A DNA stretch of 51,769 nt from assembly GCA_023458755.1 (NCBI GenBank), contig JAEWYE010000005.1, positions 1 to 51,769 on the forward strand, read 5' to 3'. Every line of letters starts with the position of its first letter. Within the stretch, counting starts at the first letter, position 1. The DNA is from Bacillota bacterium (lineage in GTDB: Bacteria; Bacillota; Clostridia; Oscillospirales; Acutalibacteraceae). Positions 24,891-32,688 of this stretch are shown piece after piece. Under the pieces are notes generated by a model. The model did not search any database, was not told where the DNA came from, and worked only from the letters and a program-made list of their open reading frames with translations. The translations under genes were made by a program, and so were the position numbers.

Positions 24891-24938
24891 AAAGCAGGCT
24901 CTGTACCCACCAAATGTGCGGCACAGAGCCTACTTTTT
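24891..24938. terminator. Bidirectional terminator between bofA and the phosphoesterase gene
   Basis: AGGCTCTGT pairs with CACAGAGCCT, with T-rich sequence on both strands (TACTTTTTA on plus, TGCTTTTGTTT on minus). It separates two convergent genes. Confidence 0.85.
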
Positions 24939-26343
24939 ACTGTTTTAAAGAAATCGTGCAGTTGTTGTCCGCTGGTGGCAGATCCTTCCACAAACCGTCC
25001 AGCACATATTTTTCCTGAGAATAGACAATCCTCCCCCAAAGGCTGAGTTTGTTTTCATCGAACGCGGGGCGCAGAGATGCGTTTTCATCACCGCTGTAAT
25101 GCGCGTTAAACGCGGCACATACCGCATTAGCGATGATATCCGCATCGCTTCCAGAAACAAAATATTTTTTCAGAGTTGTGATTGCTTCATCATAGATTGT
25201 TTTCGTTACAAAATCCTGACCTTGTTTGGCAAAATCCGTACCGGGGCGCAGTTTATCAATGATGGTCATTGACTGAACGGTCAAATTATTGTTAGCTATG
25301 GTACAAAACCGTATAGGGCAGGGGGGAGTAATGAGCGAGCCGGTCTCAATGTCGGTAAGACTGCCGTACTGTCCGAAATCACCGGCGGTAATATCCTGCG
25401 CGTGGTAATGACCGGAAAATGCAAGCCTTACCTGATAAGACGCCAGTAGTTGACCAACATGCTTATAGTCCTGCACCAAATAGTCCGGGTGCAGTTTGCT
25501 TTGCCCGTCCCAGTGCTCCACAATACCGTGATGTTCCATAACGATAACGGCGTTTCCCTGTCTGCTTGCCTTATCCAGTACACCTTCCAGCCACACTTCC
25601 TCACTTTGTGTCAGCTTGCCGCCAACGGTTTCGGTGCCGCCCTTTTGGTTTTCGCTGTACCGGCAGGTATCCAGCGCAACAATCCATAAACCATCCTGCG
25701 GTTGAGCTGCATAGCTTAGCGAAGACGGGTCACGCATAATCGCGTCGCCGTAGCCGTAATCTTTGTAAATAGACGCGAACTGAGCGGCTGTTATGTTGGG
25801 TACTTCTGCTGTTTTGTCACCCTCATAACGCACAGCCTGCGGATTATTCACATCGTGGTTGCCGGGAATCACATAAACTTTTTTTCCGTTCTTCTTTAAT
25901 TGTGCTAGCTTTTCCGCCATACCCTGATGATTGATCAGCTCGCCGTCTTTTGTAAGGTCGCCGGTTACCAGTACAAATTTTGCGTCGGATTGATTAATTT
26001 GGTCGATACCCAGCTGGATTAAATCTTTGCTTTCTTTAATCAATTTACGGTCTGAGGCGAGGCATTTTTCAAATTCGGAACCGCTTGTTCCCAGTGAGGT
26101 ATCGTAATAGTGCGTGTCACTGATAACCGCGAATTTTGTATCGGGATAAACCGTACCTTTTGCAGCAGTAGTATTCCCGTAAACATATTTCAATGCGGGC
26201 AGAGTGCTTATGTAGTTCGATATCAAAATTTTGCTTGGAATACCGATAACAAGAGCGATTAAAATAACCAAAAGAATTATTTTTACAGTACGTTTTTTCT
26301 TTTTCGGGTGTTCGATGTTCGGTGTGTCTATTCTGTTTTTCAT
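24937..26343 (-). CDS. Membrane-anchored calcineurin-like metallophosphoesterase
   Basis: A 468-residue protein with a basic cytoplasmic N terminus (HPKKKKRTVK), one transmembrane signal anchor (IILLVILIALVIGIPSKILI) and a large extracellular metallophosphatase domain. All metal-binding blocks are present: FAVISDTHYYD, LVTGDLTKDGE, VIPGNHDVNN, MEHHG and FSGHYHAQD. The substrate cannot be told from sequence; cell-wall or nucleotide phosphoesters are possible. The nearest Shine-Dalgarno (GGGGG) is about 13 bases from the ATG, so initiation may be weak. Transcribed alone; divergent from the TetR gene. Confidence 0.88.
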   Translation of the reverse strand: MKNRIDTPNIEHPKKKKRTVKIILLVILIALVIGIPSKILISNYISTLPALKYVYGNTTAAKGTVYPDTKFAVISDTHYYDTSLGTSGSEFEKCLASDRKLIKESKDLIQLGIDQINQSDAKFVLVTGDLTKDGELINHQGMAEKLAQLKKNGKKVYVIPGNHDVNNPQAVRYEGDKTAEVPNITAAQFASIYKDYGYGDAIMRDPSSLSYAAQPQDGLWIVALDTCRYSENQKGGTETVGGKLTQSEEVWLEGVLDKASRQGNAVIVMEHHGIVEHWDGQSKLHPDYLVQDYKHVGQLLASYQVRLAFSGHYHAQDITAGDFGQYGSLTDIETGSLITPPCPIRFCTIANNNLTVQSMTIIDKLRPGTDFAKQGQDFVTKTIYDEAITTLKKYFVSGSDADIIANAVCAAFNAHYSGDENASLRPAFDENKLSLWGRIVYSQEKYVLDGLWKDLPPADNNCTISLKQ

Positions 26344-26495
26344 TTTAGTTTTGCTACCCCCTCAATCAATTTTTTTGCTTGTACAATCATATGCGCATGA
26401 GATGCTGCTTATGGTATTTTATTGATGATACCGTATTTATGTATGGCTTTTACTGGAATTTCGTTAAACAGACATTAAAAATGCAGATCATAATC

Positions 26496-26523
26496 TTGAC
26501 AATCGGAAAAATAAGTATATAAT
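26496..26523 (+). promoter_or_regulatory. Near-consensus promoter of the TetR-radical SAM unit
   Basis: TTGACA at 26496-26501 and TATAAT at 26518-26523, both perfect, have a 16-bp spacer. A strong promoter like this usually needs repression, which fits the palindrome just downstream. Confidence 0.85.
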
Positions 26524-26532
26524 TAAACTTGT

Positions 26533-26548
26533 ATTAAACATGTTTAAT
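26533..26548 (+). promoter_or_regulatory. Perfect 16-bp palindrome, probable TetR operator
   Basis: ATTAAACATGTTTAAT is a perfect dyad 10 bp after the -10 box, at about +3 to +18, and 17 bp before the start codon. Position and symmetry suit autorepression by the TetR-type protein encoded next. Confidence 0.7.
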
Positions 26549-26564
26549 TAATTGAGGTGATAAT

Positions 26565-27134
26565 TTGAAGAATTCAAACAGCAAAGAGCAATTAATTTCG
26601 GCAACGCTCAAATTATTATCCGAAGCGGATGAACCTGCTAATATTACGGCCCGTCAAATTGCCGCTGAAGCCGGTACAAATCTCGCAATGATCAATTACT
26701 ACTTTAAATCAAAAGATGAGCTTTTGAACATTGCAATCGGCAAAATTATCGAGGATTCGGCGGAACAGTTTCTTACTCCGGCAGCCGATATTCCGCCAAG
26801 AGAGCAGCTCCGCGACATGCTGTTTTCGCTCGGCAGTATGGTTGTTAAGTACAGCCGTTATACAAAAATATCGGTTCCCTACATGCTTCTGCAAGACGAA
26901 ATAAAGACGCCACTTTATATTTTGCCGTATTTAAAAGCCTATTTCGGTGAGAACAAAAGTGAATTGGAATGCAGAGTAATTGCCTACGAAATGCTTACTT
27001 TTATGCAGCTTGCTTTCTATCGGTCAGATGCCTTTTACCGTTATTCCGGCATGCATCTTCCAGAGGAACAGGCGTGCAAGGCTTTGATTGATATGCAGTT
27101 GAATTTCTTTTTAGGTGATGAAGAAGGAGAGTAA
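26565..27134 (+). CDS. TetR/AcrR family transcriptional regulator
   Basis: A 189-residue regulator. The N-terminal helix-turn-helix reads NITARQIAAEAGTNLAMINYYFKSKDELLNIAI (about 21-53), the classic TetR motif with the YYFKSKDEL recognition end. The C-terminal two thirds is helical ligand/dimer domain with no recognisable ligand signature. Translation starts at TTG with GAGGTGA upstream. The stop codon is 5 bp before the radical SAM gene, so the two are co-transcribed. A perfect palindrome at the transcription start suggests autorepression. The inducer is unknown. Confidence 0.9.
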   Translation: MKNSNSKEQLISATLKLLSEADEPANITARQIAAEAGTNLAMINYYFKSKDELLNIAIGKIIEDSAEQFLTPAADIPPREQLRDMLFSLGSMVVKYSRYTKISVPYMLLQDEIKTPLYILPYLKAYFGENKSELECRVIAYEMLTFMQLAFYRSDAFYRYSGMHLPEEQACKALIDMQLNFFLGDEEGE

Positions 27135-27139
27135 AGAAA

Positions 27140-28219
27140 ATGAACATAACCGAATATATGGCAAATGCAGTTGAACATATCATTACCGATTCCATGAAGG
27201 CGGCATTCCGCAATCCAAAGGAAACGGTATTTTTGCTCAAGTATTCGCTGGTTCAAAAGTCTGCGCGCGCAACCAGAACCGAATATGAAAAGCAATCCCG
27301 GCATATTCCGCCGTTTTTAATTGCGAGCATTACCACCACATGCAATCTGTTTTGCAAAGGGTGCTACGCGCGTGCGAACAAATCCTGCGGTGAGCATCTG
27401 CAGCAGAATCAGCTTTCCGCACAACGCTGGGATGAACTCTTTGACGAAGCCGGTCAGCTTGGCATTTCGTTCATCCTGCTTGCGGGCGGAGAACCGCTCA
27501 TGCGGCGCGAAATAATCGAAAAAGCAGCAGAGCATAAAAGCATCATTTTTCCAATCTTTACAAACGGTACGATGATTGAAGACAGTACCATAACTTTCTT
27601 TGACGATAACCGGAATCTTCTGCCGATTTTAAGCATTGAGGGGAATCAGCAGCAAACCGATGAGCGGCGCGGCGCAGGAACCTATGATAAACTCATGAAA
27701 GTCATGAATCAATTGAATCAAAAAGGGATTTTTTATGGCGCATCCGTGACGGTGACCACCGAAAATATTGAAACAGTCACCAGCGATGAATTCGTCGGGA
27801 ACTTGTATCAGAATGGCTGCAAAGTGCTGTTCTATGTTGAGTACGTACCGGTTACCGCTTCCACCAAGCAGTTGGCTCCAACAAATACCGAACGCGATAC
27901 CCTTGCGCGGCGGCAGGCAGAACTTCGGAAAACATACGAAAACATGATTATCCTCTCGTTCCCGGGCGATGAAGAAAAACTGGGCGGCTGTCTGGCAGCG
28001 GGCAGAGGCTTTTTCCACATCAATGCAAACGGCGGCGCGGAGCCATGCCCGTTTTCGCCGTATTCCGATACCAGTCTGAAAGAGAAAAGCCTGCTGGAAG
28101 CGTTGGAATCGCCTTTGTTCCGTAGAATGCGGGAGGAAGGCATGCTGGCAGGCGAACATGACGGCGGCTGCCTGCTGTTCCAAAAGGAAGAACAAGTCAA
28201 GGCTTTGCTGACGAAATAA
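27140..28219 (+). CDS. Radical SAM protein, function unknown
   Basis: A 359-residue radical SAM enzyme. An N-terminal helical region of about 55 residues precedes the [4Fe-4S]/SAM motif CNLFCKGC (Cys 68, 72, 75). The AGGEPLMR motif and FTNGTMI follow, as in SAM-binding TIM barrels. The C-terminal part keeps only a few cysteines (GGCLAAGRGFF, AEPCPFSPYSD, DGGCLLF), resembling a reduced SPASM or twitch region that could hold one auxiliary cluster. The ATG lies 5 bp after the TetR stop. No candidate peptide substrate is encoded in this unit, so peptide modification is unproven; a lipid or small-molecule substrate is equally possible. Confidence 0.87.
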   Translation: MNITEYMANAVEHIITDSMKAAFRNPKETVFLLKYSLVQKSARATRTEYEKQSRHIPPFLIASITTTCNLFCKGCYARANKSCGEHLQQNQLSAQRWDELFDEAGQLGISFILLAGGEPLMRREIIEKAAEHKSIIFPIFTNGTMIEDSTITFFDDNRNLLPILSIEGNQQQTDERRGAGTYDKLMKVMNQLNQKGIFYGASVTVTTENIETVTSDEFVGNLYQNGCKVLFYVEYVPVTASTKQLAPTNTERDTLARRQAELRKTYENMIILSFPGDEEKLGGCLAAGRGFFHINANGGAEPCPFSPYSDTSLKEKSLLEALESPLFRRMREEGMLAGEHDGGCLLFQKEEQVKALLTK

Positions 28220-28266
28220 TTGTTAGAATGCCAAAGTAATTATGTTTTCTGTCTCCATGAAATATT

Positions 28267-28309
28267 ATAAAAAACAGCCTGTCCTTTTGAATCGAAAAGG
28301 CAGGCTGTC
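28267..28309 (-). terminator. Intrinsic terminator for the DUF4364 gene
   Basis: On the minus strand ACAGCCTG..CCTTTT pairs with AAAAGG..CAGGCTGT (8 + 6 bp with one bulge) and is followed by TTTTTTAT. The plus-strand tail is poor, so the convergent radical SAM mRNA may be ended less efficiently. Confidence 0.8.
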
Positions 28310-28325
28310 ACTGTTTGATATGAAA

Positions 28326-28913
28326 TTATTCTTTCGGTTTAAACAAGTCGGAAACCAAATCCGTATTGCCGGTTAAAAGAGCCAGCATCATGCGATATAC
28401 ATTTTCTGGTTCACGGTGAAAATTGTCTTTCACCATTCGTGCCTGAAATAAATCCGGTACATACAGGCTGAATGACAGTAAATCCATCTCTCCGCCGGAA
28501 ATATGGCACTCCACGTTGTAGCCGCGGTCTGTTTTGATAATGTCTACTTTGTTTTCACGCTCACGTTTTGCTTTTGCAAGCAAGTTGATTGCGGCCGCAA
28601 CCGCTCGTTCCCGCACCGAAAGGGGCAGCATATTGTCAAGCTGTTTTGCAATACTGCGCGCGGTTTCGCTGGCAGTACACAATTTCGGGTTATCCGGCAT
28701 CGTGATGATATTGCCTTTTTCAATCAGTTCCGAAAGTGCGTCGGTCACTTCAAAATAGTTTGCCAGTGAATTTTCCTGCATAATATTTACGATATCTTCT
28801 TTTGAAAGAGGTGCGCCGACACTTGAAAGCAAATAGCAAATCAAAATACGAATTTGGTCTTTGCTCCTTAGTCCACCCGGCTGAACCCCCGCGCTAAAAG
28901 CATCAAATTCCAT
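28326..28913 (-). CDS. DUF4364 family protein, probable winged-helix regulator
   Basis: A 195-residue protein of the clostridial DUF4364 family. The N-terminal part looks like a winged helix (SKDQIRILICYLLSSVGAPLSKEDIVNIMQ...YFEVTDALSELIEKGNI). The C-terminal part is an alpha/beta domain (NVECHISGGEMDLLSFSLYVPD) followed by VYRMMLALLTGN. I infer a DNA-binding role from the fold; targets are unknown. The upstream in-frame ATG at 28928 contains the GGAGGT that serves ATG at 28913, so 28913 is the start. Its promoter overlaps that of the divergent cupin operon. Confidence 0.82.
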   Translation of the reverse strand: MEFDAFSAGVQPGGLRSKDQIRILICYLLSSVGAPLSKEDIVNIMQENSLANYFEVTDALSELIEKGNIITMPDNPKLCTASETARSIAKQLDNMLPLSVRERAVAAAINLLAKAKRERENKVDIIKTDRGYNVECHISGGEMDLLSFSLYVPDLFQARMVKDNFHREPENVYRMMLALLTGNTDLVSDLFKPKE

Positions 28914-28935
28914 TTCTTGCACCTCCATACTTCTT

Positions 28936-28964
28936 ATTTTATCACAAATTCGGTTTCACTGCAA
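28936..28964 (-). promoter_or_regulatory. Promoter of the DUF4364 gene
   Basis: On the minus strand, TTGCAG (28964-28959) and TAAAAT (28941-28936) are 17 bp apart with an extended TGA. Its -35 overlaps the -35 of the divergent cupin promoter. Confidence 0.7.
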
Positions 28965-28982
28965 AAATATTTGTGTTATAAT
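28955..28982 (+). promoter_or_regulatory. Promoter of the cupin operon
   Basis: TTCACT at 28955-28960 and TATAAT at 28977-28982 have a 16-bp spacer and an extended TGT. The predicted transcript begins near 28989, giving a leader of about 98 nt. Confidence 0.7.
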
Positions 28983-29014
28983 AGTTAAATCTTATACGAA
29001 TATCCATTGGAAGC

Positions 29015-29057
29015 ACGGCGGAAACGTGAGCGAAAACTTGCGTTTCTGGCAAACCGT
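29015..29057 (+). other. Nested stem structure in the cupin mRNA leader
   Basis: ACGG (29015-29018) pairs with CCGT (29054-29057), enclosing GAAACG/CGTTTC (29021-29026 with 29041-29046) and an inner AG/CT around CGAAAA. No known riboswitch class was recognised. The cupin start codon lacks a strong Shine-Dalgarno, so leader structure could influence translation. Confidence 0.4.
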
Positions 29058-29087
29058 TATAGGAAATGAAAGCGAGTGTAGTGATTT

Positions 29088-29435
29088 ATGGTAAAGACCC
29101 CAAGTCAAATGAAAGAAGAAGTCATTCAAAATATGCGCGGAGGCAACGGCTCGGTTACCATTACGCATATCCTGAGTGAAGGCGAATACAACGGCAAGGC
29201 ACGCATGCTTGCAAAAATATTGCTAAAACCCGGCTGCTCCATTGGCTATCACAGGCATGTTTCAGAGGAAGAAATTATGTATGTGGTTTCCGGACGGGCG
29301 GTTTATAATGATAACGGCAACGAGAGGATGCTGAATCCCGGCGACTGCGCAATTGCCGTCGGCGGACAAATTCACTCCATATCAAACAATACGGATAAAG
29401 ACGTTGTACTGATGGCGACAATTCTTACCTATTAA
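29088..29435 (+). CDS. Cupin domain protein
   Basis: A 115-residue single-domain cupin. The two metal-binding cupin motifs are visible: GCSIGYHRHVSEEEIMYVVSG (His, His, Glu) and the later PGDCAIAVGGQIHSISN (His). Small cupins can be isomerases, dioxygenases or sugar-binding proteins; sequence alone does not choose among them. It begins a small operon with a Cys-rich protein and an HD-domain protein. The Shine-Dalgarno before the ATG is weak (GAGTG). Confidence 0.85.
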   Translation: MVKTPSQMKEEVIQNMRGGNGSVTITHILSEGEYNGKARMLAKILLKPGCSIGYHRHVSEEEIMYVVSGRAVYNDNGNERMLNPGDCAIAVGGQIHSISNNTDKDVVLMATILTY

Positions 29436-29477
29436 GCTGAAATATTGCGGGAGTTGGAGAAAGGACGGGTCATAAGC

Positions 29478-29708
29478 ATGACCAATCAACAGAACAAATG
29501 CAAGGATTGTACGTTCTTTTATGCCGATGACCGCATAACCGAATACCGCAGGGACGCCTGTTATTTTTGCAGGCGCAAAGGCGCTTTTTTCAGCCGTAAT
29601 TATAAAGTGGGCGAAGGAACCCGTATTGACTGCGGGGATGATGCCTGCAAAGAGTTTGTAAAGCAAAATTATGATGATGGGGACAGGGGGAACCGACATG
29701 GGCTATAA
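29478..29708 (+). CDS. Small cysteine-rich, probably zinc-binding protein
   Basis: A 76-residue protein with paired cysteines CKDC, CYFC and two further Cys (DCGDDAC), spaced as for one or two zinc or Fe-S sites. The frame extends upstream to 29445, but MTNQQNKCKDC at 29478 seems the natural start; its Shine-Dalgarno is not strong. It overlaps the HD-domain gene by 11 bp, so the two are translationally coupled. No named family recognised. Confidence 0.65.
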   Translation: MTNQQNKCKDCTFFYADDRITEYRRDACYFCRRKGAFFSRNYKVGEGTRIDCGDDACKEFVKQNYDDGDRGNRHGL

Positions 29709-30285
29709 AGAACAGTTTGAAGAGATATACAAGAGCAAAATAACCCGCAAGGGCAGTGCGGAACTGCTGGAATGGCTGAATACAACCGATTTTTTCACCG
29801 CTCCGGCAAGCACCAAGTTCCATTGCGCCTGTGAGGGCGGTTTGGTGCAGCACAGCGTAAATGTTTATAAGGTAATGATGGAAAAACACTTCGATTCCGA
29901 AACCGACAGTGAAGAAAGCTTTGCCATCTGCGGACTGCTTCACGATGTCTGCAAGGCACAGTTTTATAAAGTTTCTTCCCGCAATGTGAAAAATGAAGAA
30001 ACGGGCGCGTGGGAAAAACAGCCTTATTTTTCGGTGGAAGACAGTTTCCCTTACGGGCACGGCGAAAAATCGGTGTTTTTAATCGAACGCTTCCTGCGAC
30101 TGAAAACATCCGAAGCCATGGCAATCCGCTGGCATATGGGCGGCTTTGATGATGCCGCGAAAGCCGGTAACTTCGCTGTCGGCCTTGCGTTTGAGCGTTA
30201 TCCCATTGCGGTGAAACTGCATTTGTCAGATCTGGAATCTACCTATCTGTGTGAAAAAGGTACTTCTTCTGTTCACCGCAAATAA
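29698..30285 (+). CDS. HD-domain hydrolase
   Basis: A 195-residue HD-superfamily protein. The metal ligands are visible as LVQHSVNVY, the central LLHDVCKA (His-Asp), HGEKSV and IRWHMGG. Such proteins are typically phosphohydrolases acting on nucleotides or cyclic nucleotides, but the substrate here is unknown. ATG at 29698 is preceded by AGGGGG at 7 bases and lies inside the end of the Cys-rich gene. The frame is open from 29671, but that codon has no ribosome site. Confidence 0.83.
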   Translation: MGYKEQFEEIYKSKITRKGSAELLEWLNTTDFFTAPASTKFHCACEGGLVQHSVNVYKVMMEKHFDSETDSEESFAICGLLHDVCKAQFYKVSSRNVKNEETGAWEKQPYFSVEDSFPYGHGEKSVFLIERFLRLKTSEAMAIRWHMGGFDDAAKAGNFAVGLAFERYPIAVKLHLSDLESTYLCEKGTSSVHRK

Positions 30286-30355
30286 AATATAGGAGCGGCT
30301 TCGCAAAAAGTTCCCATTCATTTCACAGTTTCTTTAATTATTCCGCCTTCGCTTG

Positions 30356-30364
30356 TGGTATGAT
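30356..30364 (+). promoter_or_regulatory. Extended -10 promoter for the zinc-ribbon membrane protein
   Basis: TGG-TATGAT forms an extended -10 element without a good -35, about 30 bp before the start codon. Confidence 0.45.
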
Positions 30365-30395
30365 ACATCTATTGCATGACAAGGGGGATTTTATC

Positions 30396-30788
30396 ATGGA
30401 TTGGCTTCGAAGAATGATGATGGGTAGGTACGGCACCGATCAGTTGTCCGTTGCATTGTTCATTCTCTATTTTGTGATTTGGATATTGGCGCAGATTTTA
30501 CATGTATGGATACTTGTATGGATTGCATTGATTCCGCTGGCATGGTGCTTTTATCGTATGCTTTCCAGAAATACATCACGGCGCTACAAAGAGAACTACG
30601 AATTTTTAAAGGTATGGAACCCCGTAAAGGCATGGTTTAAAAAAATGACCGGCATGATAAAGGGCAGAAAGTATTACCGTTATTACAAATGTCCAAACTG
30701 CTCCAATACGCTTCGTGTTCCAAAGGGTAAAGGCAAAATCTGCATTACCTGTCCGGTGTGCAGAAAAGAATTCATCAAAAAAACATAA
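30396..30788 (+). CDS. Membrane protein with C-terminal zinc ribbon
   Basis: A 130-residue protein with two adjacent transmembrane helices (VALFILYFVIWILAQIL and WILVWIALIPLAWCFY), a basic amphipathic linker (SRNTSRRYKENYEFLKVWNPVKAWFKKM) and a C-terminal four-Cys zinc ribbon (KCPNCSNTLRVPKGKGKICITCPVCRKEF). Function unknown. ATG at 30396 has AAGGGGG 9 bases upstream. A strong terminator follows. Confidence 0.78.
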   Translation: MDWLRRMMMGRYGTDQLSVALFILYFVIWILAQILHVWILVWIALIPLAWCFYRMLSRNTSRRYKENYEFLKVWNPVKAWFKKMTGMIKGRKYYRYYKCPNCSNTLRVPKGKGKICITCPVCRKEFIKKT

Positions 30789-30800
30789 GAATAATTCTTT

Positions 30801-30839
30801 GTTCTCCGCCCTGCTTCGGTAGGACGGAGAATTTTTTTT
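30801..30839 (+). terminator. Intrinsic terminator after the zinc-ribbon gene
   Basis: TTCTCCG pairs with CGGAGAA, extended by CCTGC/GTAGG around a TTCG loop, followed by eight T. Confidence 0.92.
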
Positions 30840-30858
30840 ATATTTTTTGAAAAAAGCC

Positions 30859-30887
30859 TTGACAAAGTAAGAATCAAAATGTATTAT
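30859..30887 (+). promoter_or_regulatory. Promoter P1 of the first ABC exporter
   Basis: TTGACA at 30859-30864 and TATTAT at 30882-30887 are separated by 17 bp. The operator starts at the very next base. Confidence 0.85.
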
Positions 30888-30907
30888 TGTATTAAGTTCT
30901 TAGTACA
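30888..30907 (+). promoter_or_regulatory. GntR/YtrA-type operator O1
   Basis: TGTATTAA-GTTC-TTAGTACA is a 20-bp inverted repeat (one mismatch between half-sites) directly after the -10 box. The same repeat recurs at 32646. Further AATACA repeats continue to about 30932. Confidence 0.8.
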
Positions 30908-30948
30908 ACAATACAGTAATACAATAATACAAATTGGAGGGTGTAAAA

Positions 30949-31872
30949 TTGTCTGAGATTATATTGAAAACGCAAAAGCTCACCAAAAAATACGGAACGT
31001 TTTCCGCTGTGGACAACATGGATATCCAGGTCAACCAGGGCGACATTTATGGTCTGGTCGGCAAAAACGGAGCGGGAAAAACAACCCTGCTAAAAATGCT
31101 TTGCGGCTTGTCCGTGCCCACGCAGGGGGAGTTTGAACTTTTCTCGCAAAAAACAGAAAAAGGATTAAATGAGGTTCGCGCAAAAACTGGCAGTATCATC
31201 GAAACGCCAAGCTTTCTTCCGTATCTTTCTGCCGAAAAGAACTTGGAATACTACCGCATACAACGCGGAATTCAAAATAAGAACTGCGTGAAAGAATCCT
31301 TGCAGTTTGTTGGGCTTGCCGATACCGGAAAAAAGAAGTTCAAGAATTTTTCGCTCGGTATGAAACAACGCCTTGGTCTTGCGCTTGCCATCATGAACAA
31401 TCCGGACTTACTTATTCTGGACGAACCGATCAACGGACTCGACCCAATGGGCATCGCGGAATTCCGCGATATCATTCTAAAACTAAACCATGAGAAAAAT
31501 ACGACCATCATCATTTCCAGTCATATTCTGGGTGAGCTTTCGCAGATTGCGACTACCTACGGCTTTATGAACAGCGGCAGGCTGGTGGAGCATATTTCGG
31601 TTCAGGACTTACATGAAAAATGCAAACGTCAACTGAAAATTCAGGTAGACGATACAAATAAAGCGGCTAACATCCTGCAAAAAGAGCTTTCCTGTACCAA
31701 CATTCAAATCGTGAATGAGCATGATATGCTAGTAGCGGATCAACTGGATGCACCGGAAAAAATGGTTCGTGCGCTTGTTTTGAACGATATTATGGTCTCC
31801 GAAGTAAGGTCAACCGGATTGAATCTGGAAGAATACTTTATTCAGCTTGTAGGAGGAATGCAAAATGCTTAA
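30949..31872 (+). CDS. ABC transporter ATP-binding protein (first exporter)
   Basis: A 307-residue ATPase with Walker A GLVGKNGAGKTTLLK, Q-loop near IETPSFLPYLS, signature FSLGMKQRLGLALAI, Walker B LLILDEPINGLDP and switch histidine IIISSHILGEL. It resembles BcrA-type bacitracin/lantibiotic exporters. The start is TTG at 30949, 6 bases after GGAGGGTG; an earlier in-frame TTG at 30934 overlaps that Shine-Dalgarno. It overlaps the permease gene by 8 bp. Expression is probably controlled by the GntR protein at 32689 through O1. Confidence 0.92.
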   Translation: MSEIILKTQKLTKKYGTFSAVDNMDIQVNQGDIYGLVGKNGAGKTTLLKMLCGLSVPTQGEFELFSQKTEKGLNEVRAKTGSIIETPSFLPYLSAEKNLEYYRIQRGIQNKNCVKESLQFVGLADTGKKKFKNFSLGMKQRLGLALAIMNNPDLLILDEPINGLDPMGIAEFRDIILKLNHEKNTTIIISSHILGELSQIATTYGFMNSGRLVEHISVQDLHEKCKRQLKIQVDDTNKAANILQKELSCTNIQIVNEHDMLVADQLDAPEKMVRALVLNDIMVSEVRSTGLNLEEYFIQLVGGMQNA

Positions 31873-32596
31873 AATCATTCATGCGGATTTATATAAATCG
31901 TTTCACAGAATGTACCTTTATGTTTTTATGGCGGTTATGTCCGGCTTAGCTATCTTTTATAATGTGATTTTTGCATCGCAAAGTGCACCGAGAGAAACAG
32001 CATTCCACTTTTCTTTACTGCTTCTTGCTTATCCGCTGTATTTTGCCGTTATGTTTGTAGATATCATATTAGGAGAGGAAAACAAAGAGCATACGCTGAA
32101 AAATACAGTTTCCTTCGGCATTTCAAGAACAAAACTTTTTCTTGCAAAAAATATTTCTGCAATTCTTATTACTTTGGCTGTTGCGGCTGTTACAGTCGGC
32201 GTGTTTTATGTCAGCGGTCTTATCCTGTTAAAGGCTGGTTCGGGCTATACCACAGCGCTTTTAACAGATCTCGGCAAAAGAATCGGAATTGCACTGTTGG
32301 TTTACCTTGCCGCAGTTGTAATGGGTACTTTTTTATCGACTGTGATTAAGCGCAACGGGCTGTTTATCTTCGCTTATTTTGGCGCGTTAATTGTTCCGAT
32401 GCTCGTGTTTAAACTGCTGACATTAGCAAATCAGATTTTCCGCCATGCGGCAGATGCTATGCTGATGGCACAGCCGGATATTTTAGTGCAGGCAACATCG
32501 GCACAAATGCTCAACGTGGTTTGGGTTGCCCTCGCACACATCGCGGTATTTGCAATTCTCGGCGTCCTTCTTGGCAAGCGGCAGGAGATTAATTGA
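31865..32596 (+). CDS. ABC-2 type permease (first exporter)
   Basis: A 243-residue membrane protein with about six hydrophobic helices and the typical N-terminal LKIIHADLYKSFHRMYLYVFMAVMSG plus EENKEHTLKNTVSFGISRTKLFLAKN coupling region. This is the membrane partner of the preceding ATPase. BcrB-like exporters of this layout remove peptide antibiotics from the membrane; the substrate here is inferred, not shown. Confidence 0.88.
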   Translation: MLKIIHADLYKSFHRMYLYVFMAVMSGLAIFYNVIFASQSAPRETAFHFSLLLLAYPLYFAVMFVDIILGEENKEHTLKNTVSFGISRTKLFLAKNISAILITLAVAAVTVGVFYVSGLILLKAGSGYTTALLTDLGKRIGIALLVYLAAVVMGTFLSTVIKRNGLFIFAYFGALIVPMLVFKLLTLANQIFRHAADAMLMAQPDILVQATSAQMLNVVWVALAHIAVFAILGVLLGKRQEIN

Positions 32597-32616
32597 TTAA
32601 ATTTATTTCCATACTC

Positions 32617-32645
32617 TTGACAAATTCAAAACTATGCGATATTCT
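32617..32645 (+). promoter_or_regulatory. Promoter P2 of the gntR-ABC unit
   Basis: TTGACA at 32617-32622 and TATTCT at 32640-32645 have a 17-bp spacer, the same layout as P1. Confidence 0.8.
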
Positions 32646-32665
32646 TGTATTAAGATATTAGTACA
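32646..32665 (+). promoter_or_regulatory. GntR/YtrA-type operator O2
   Basis: TGTATTAA-GATA-TTAGTACA begins one base after the -10 box, as at O1, and has half-sites identical to O1 with a different 4-bp centre. Confidence 0.82.
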
Positions 32666-32688
32666 GTAATACAAATGGAGGTGAAGAT

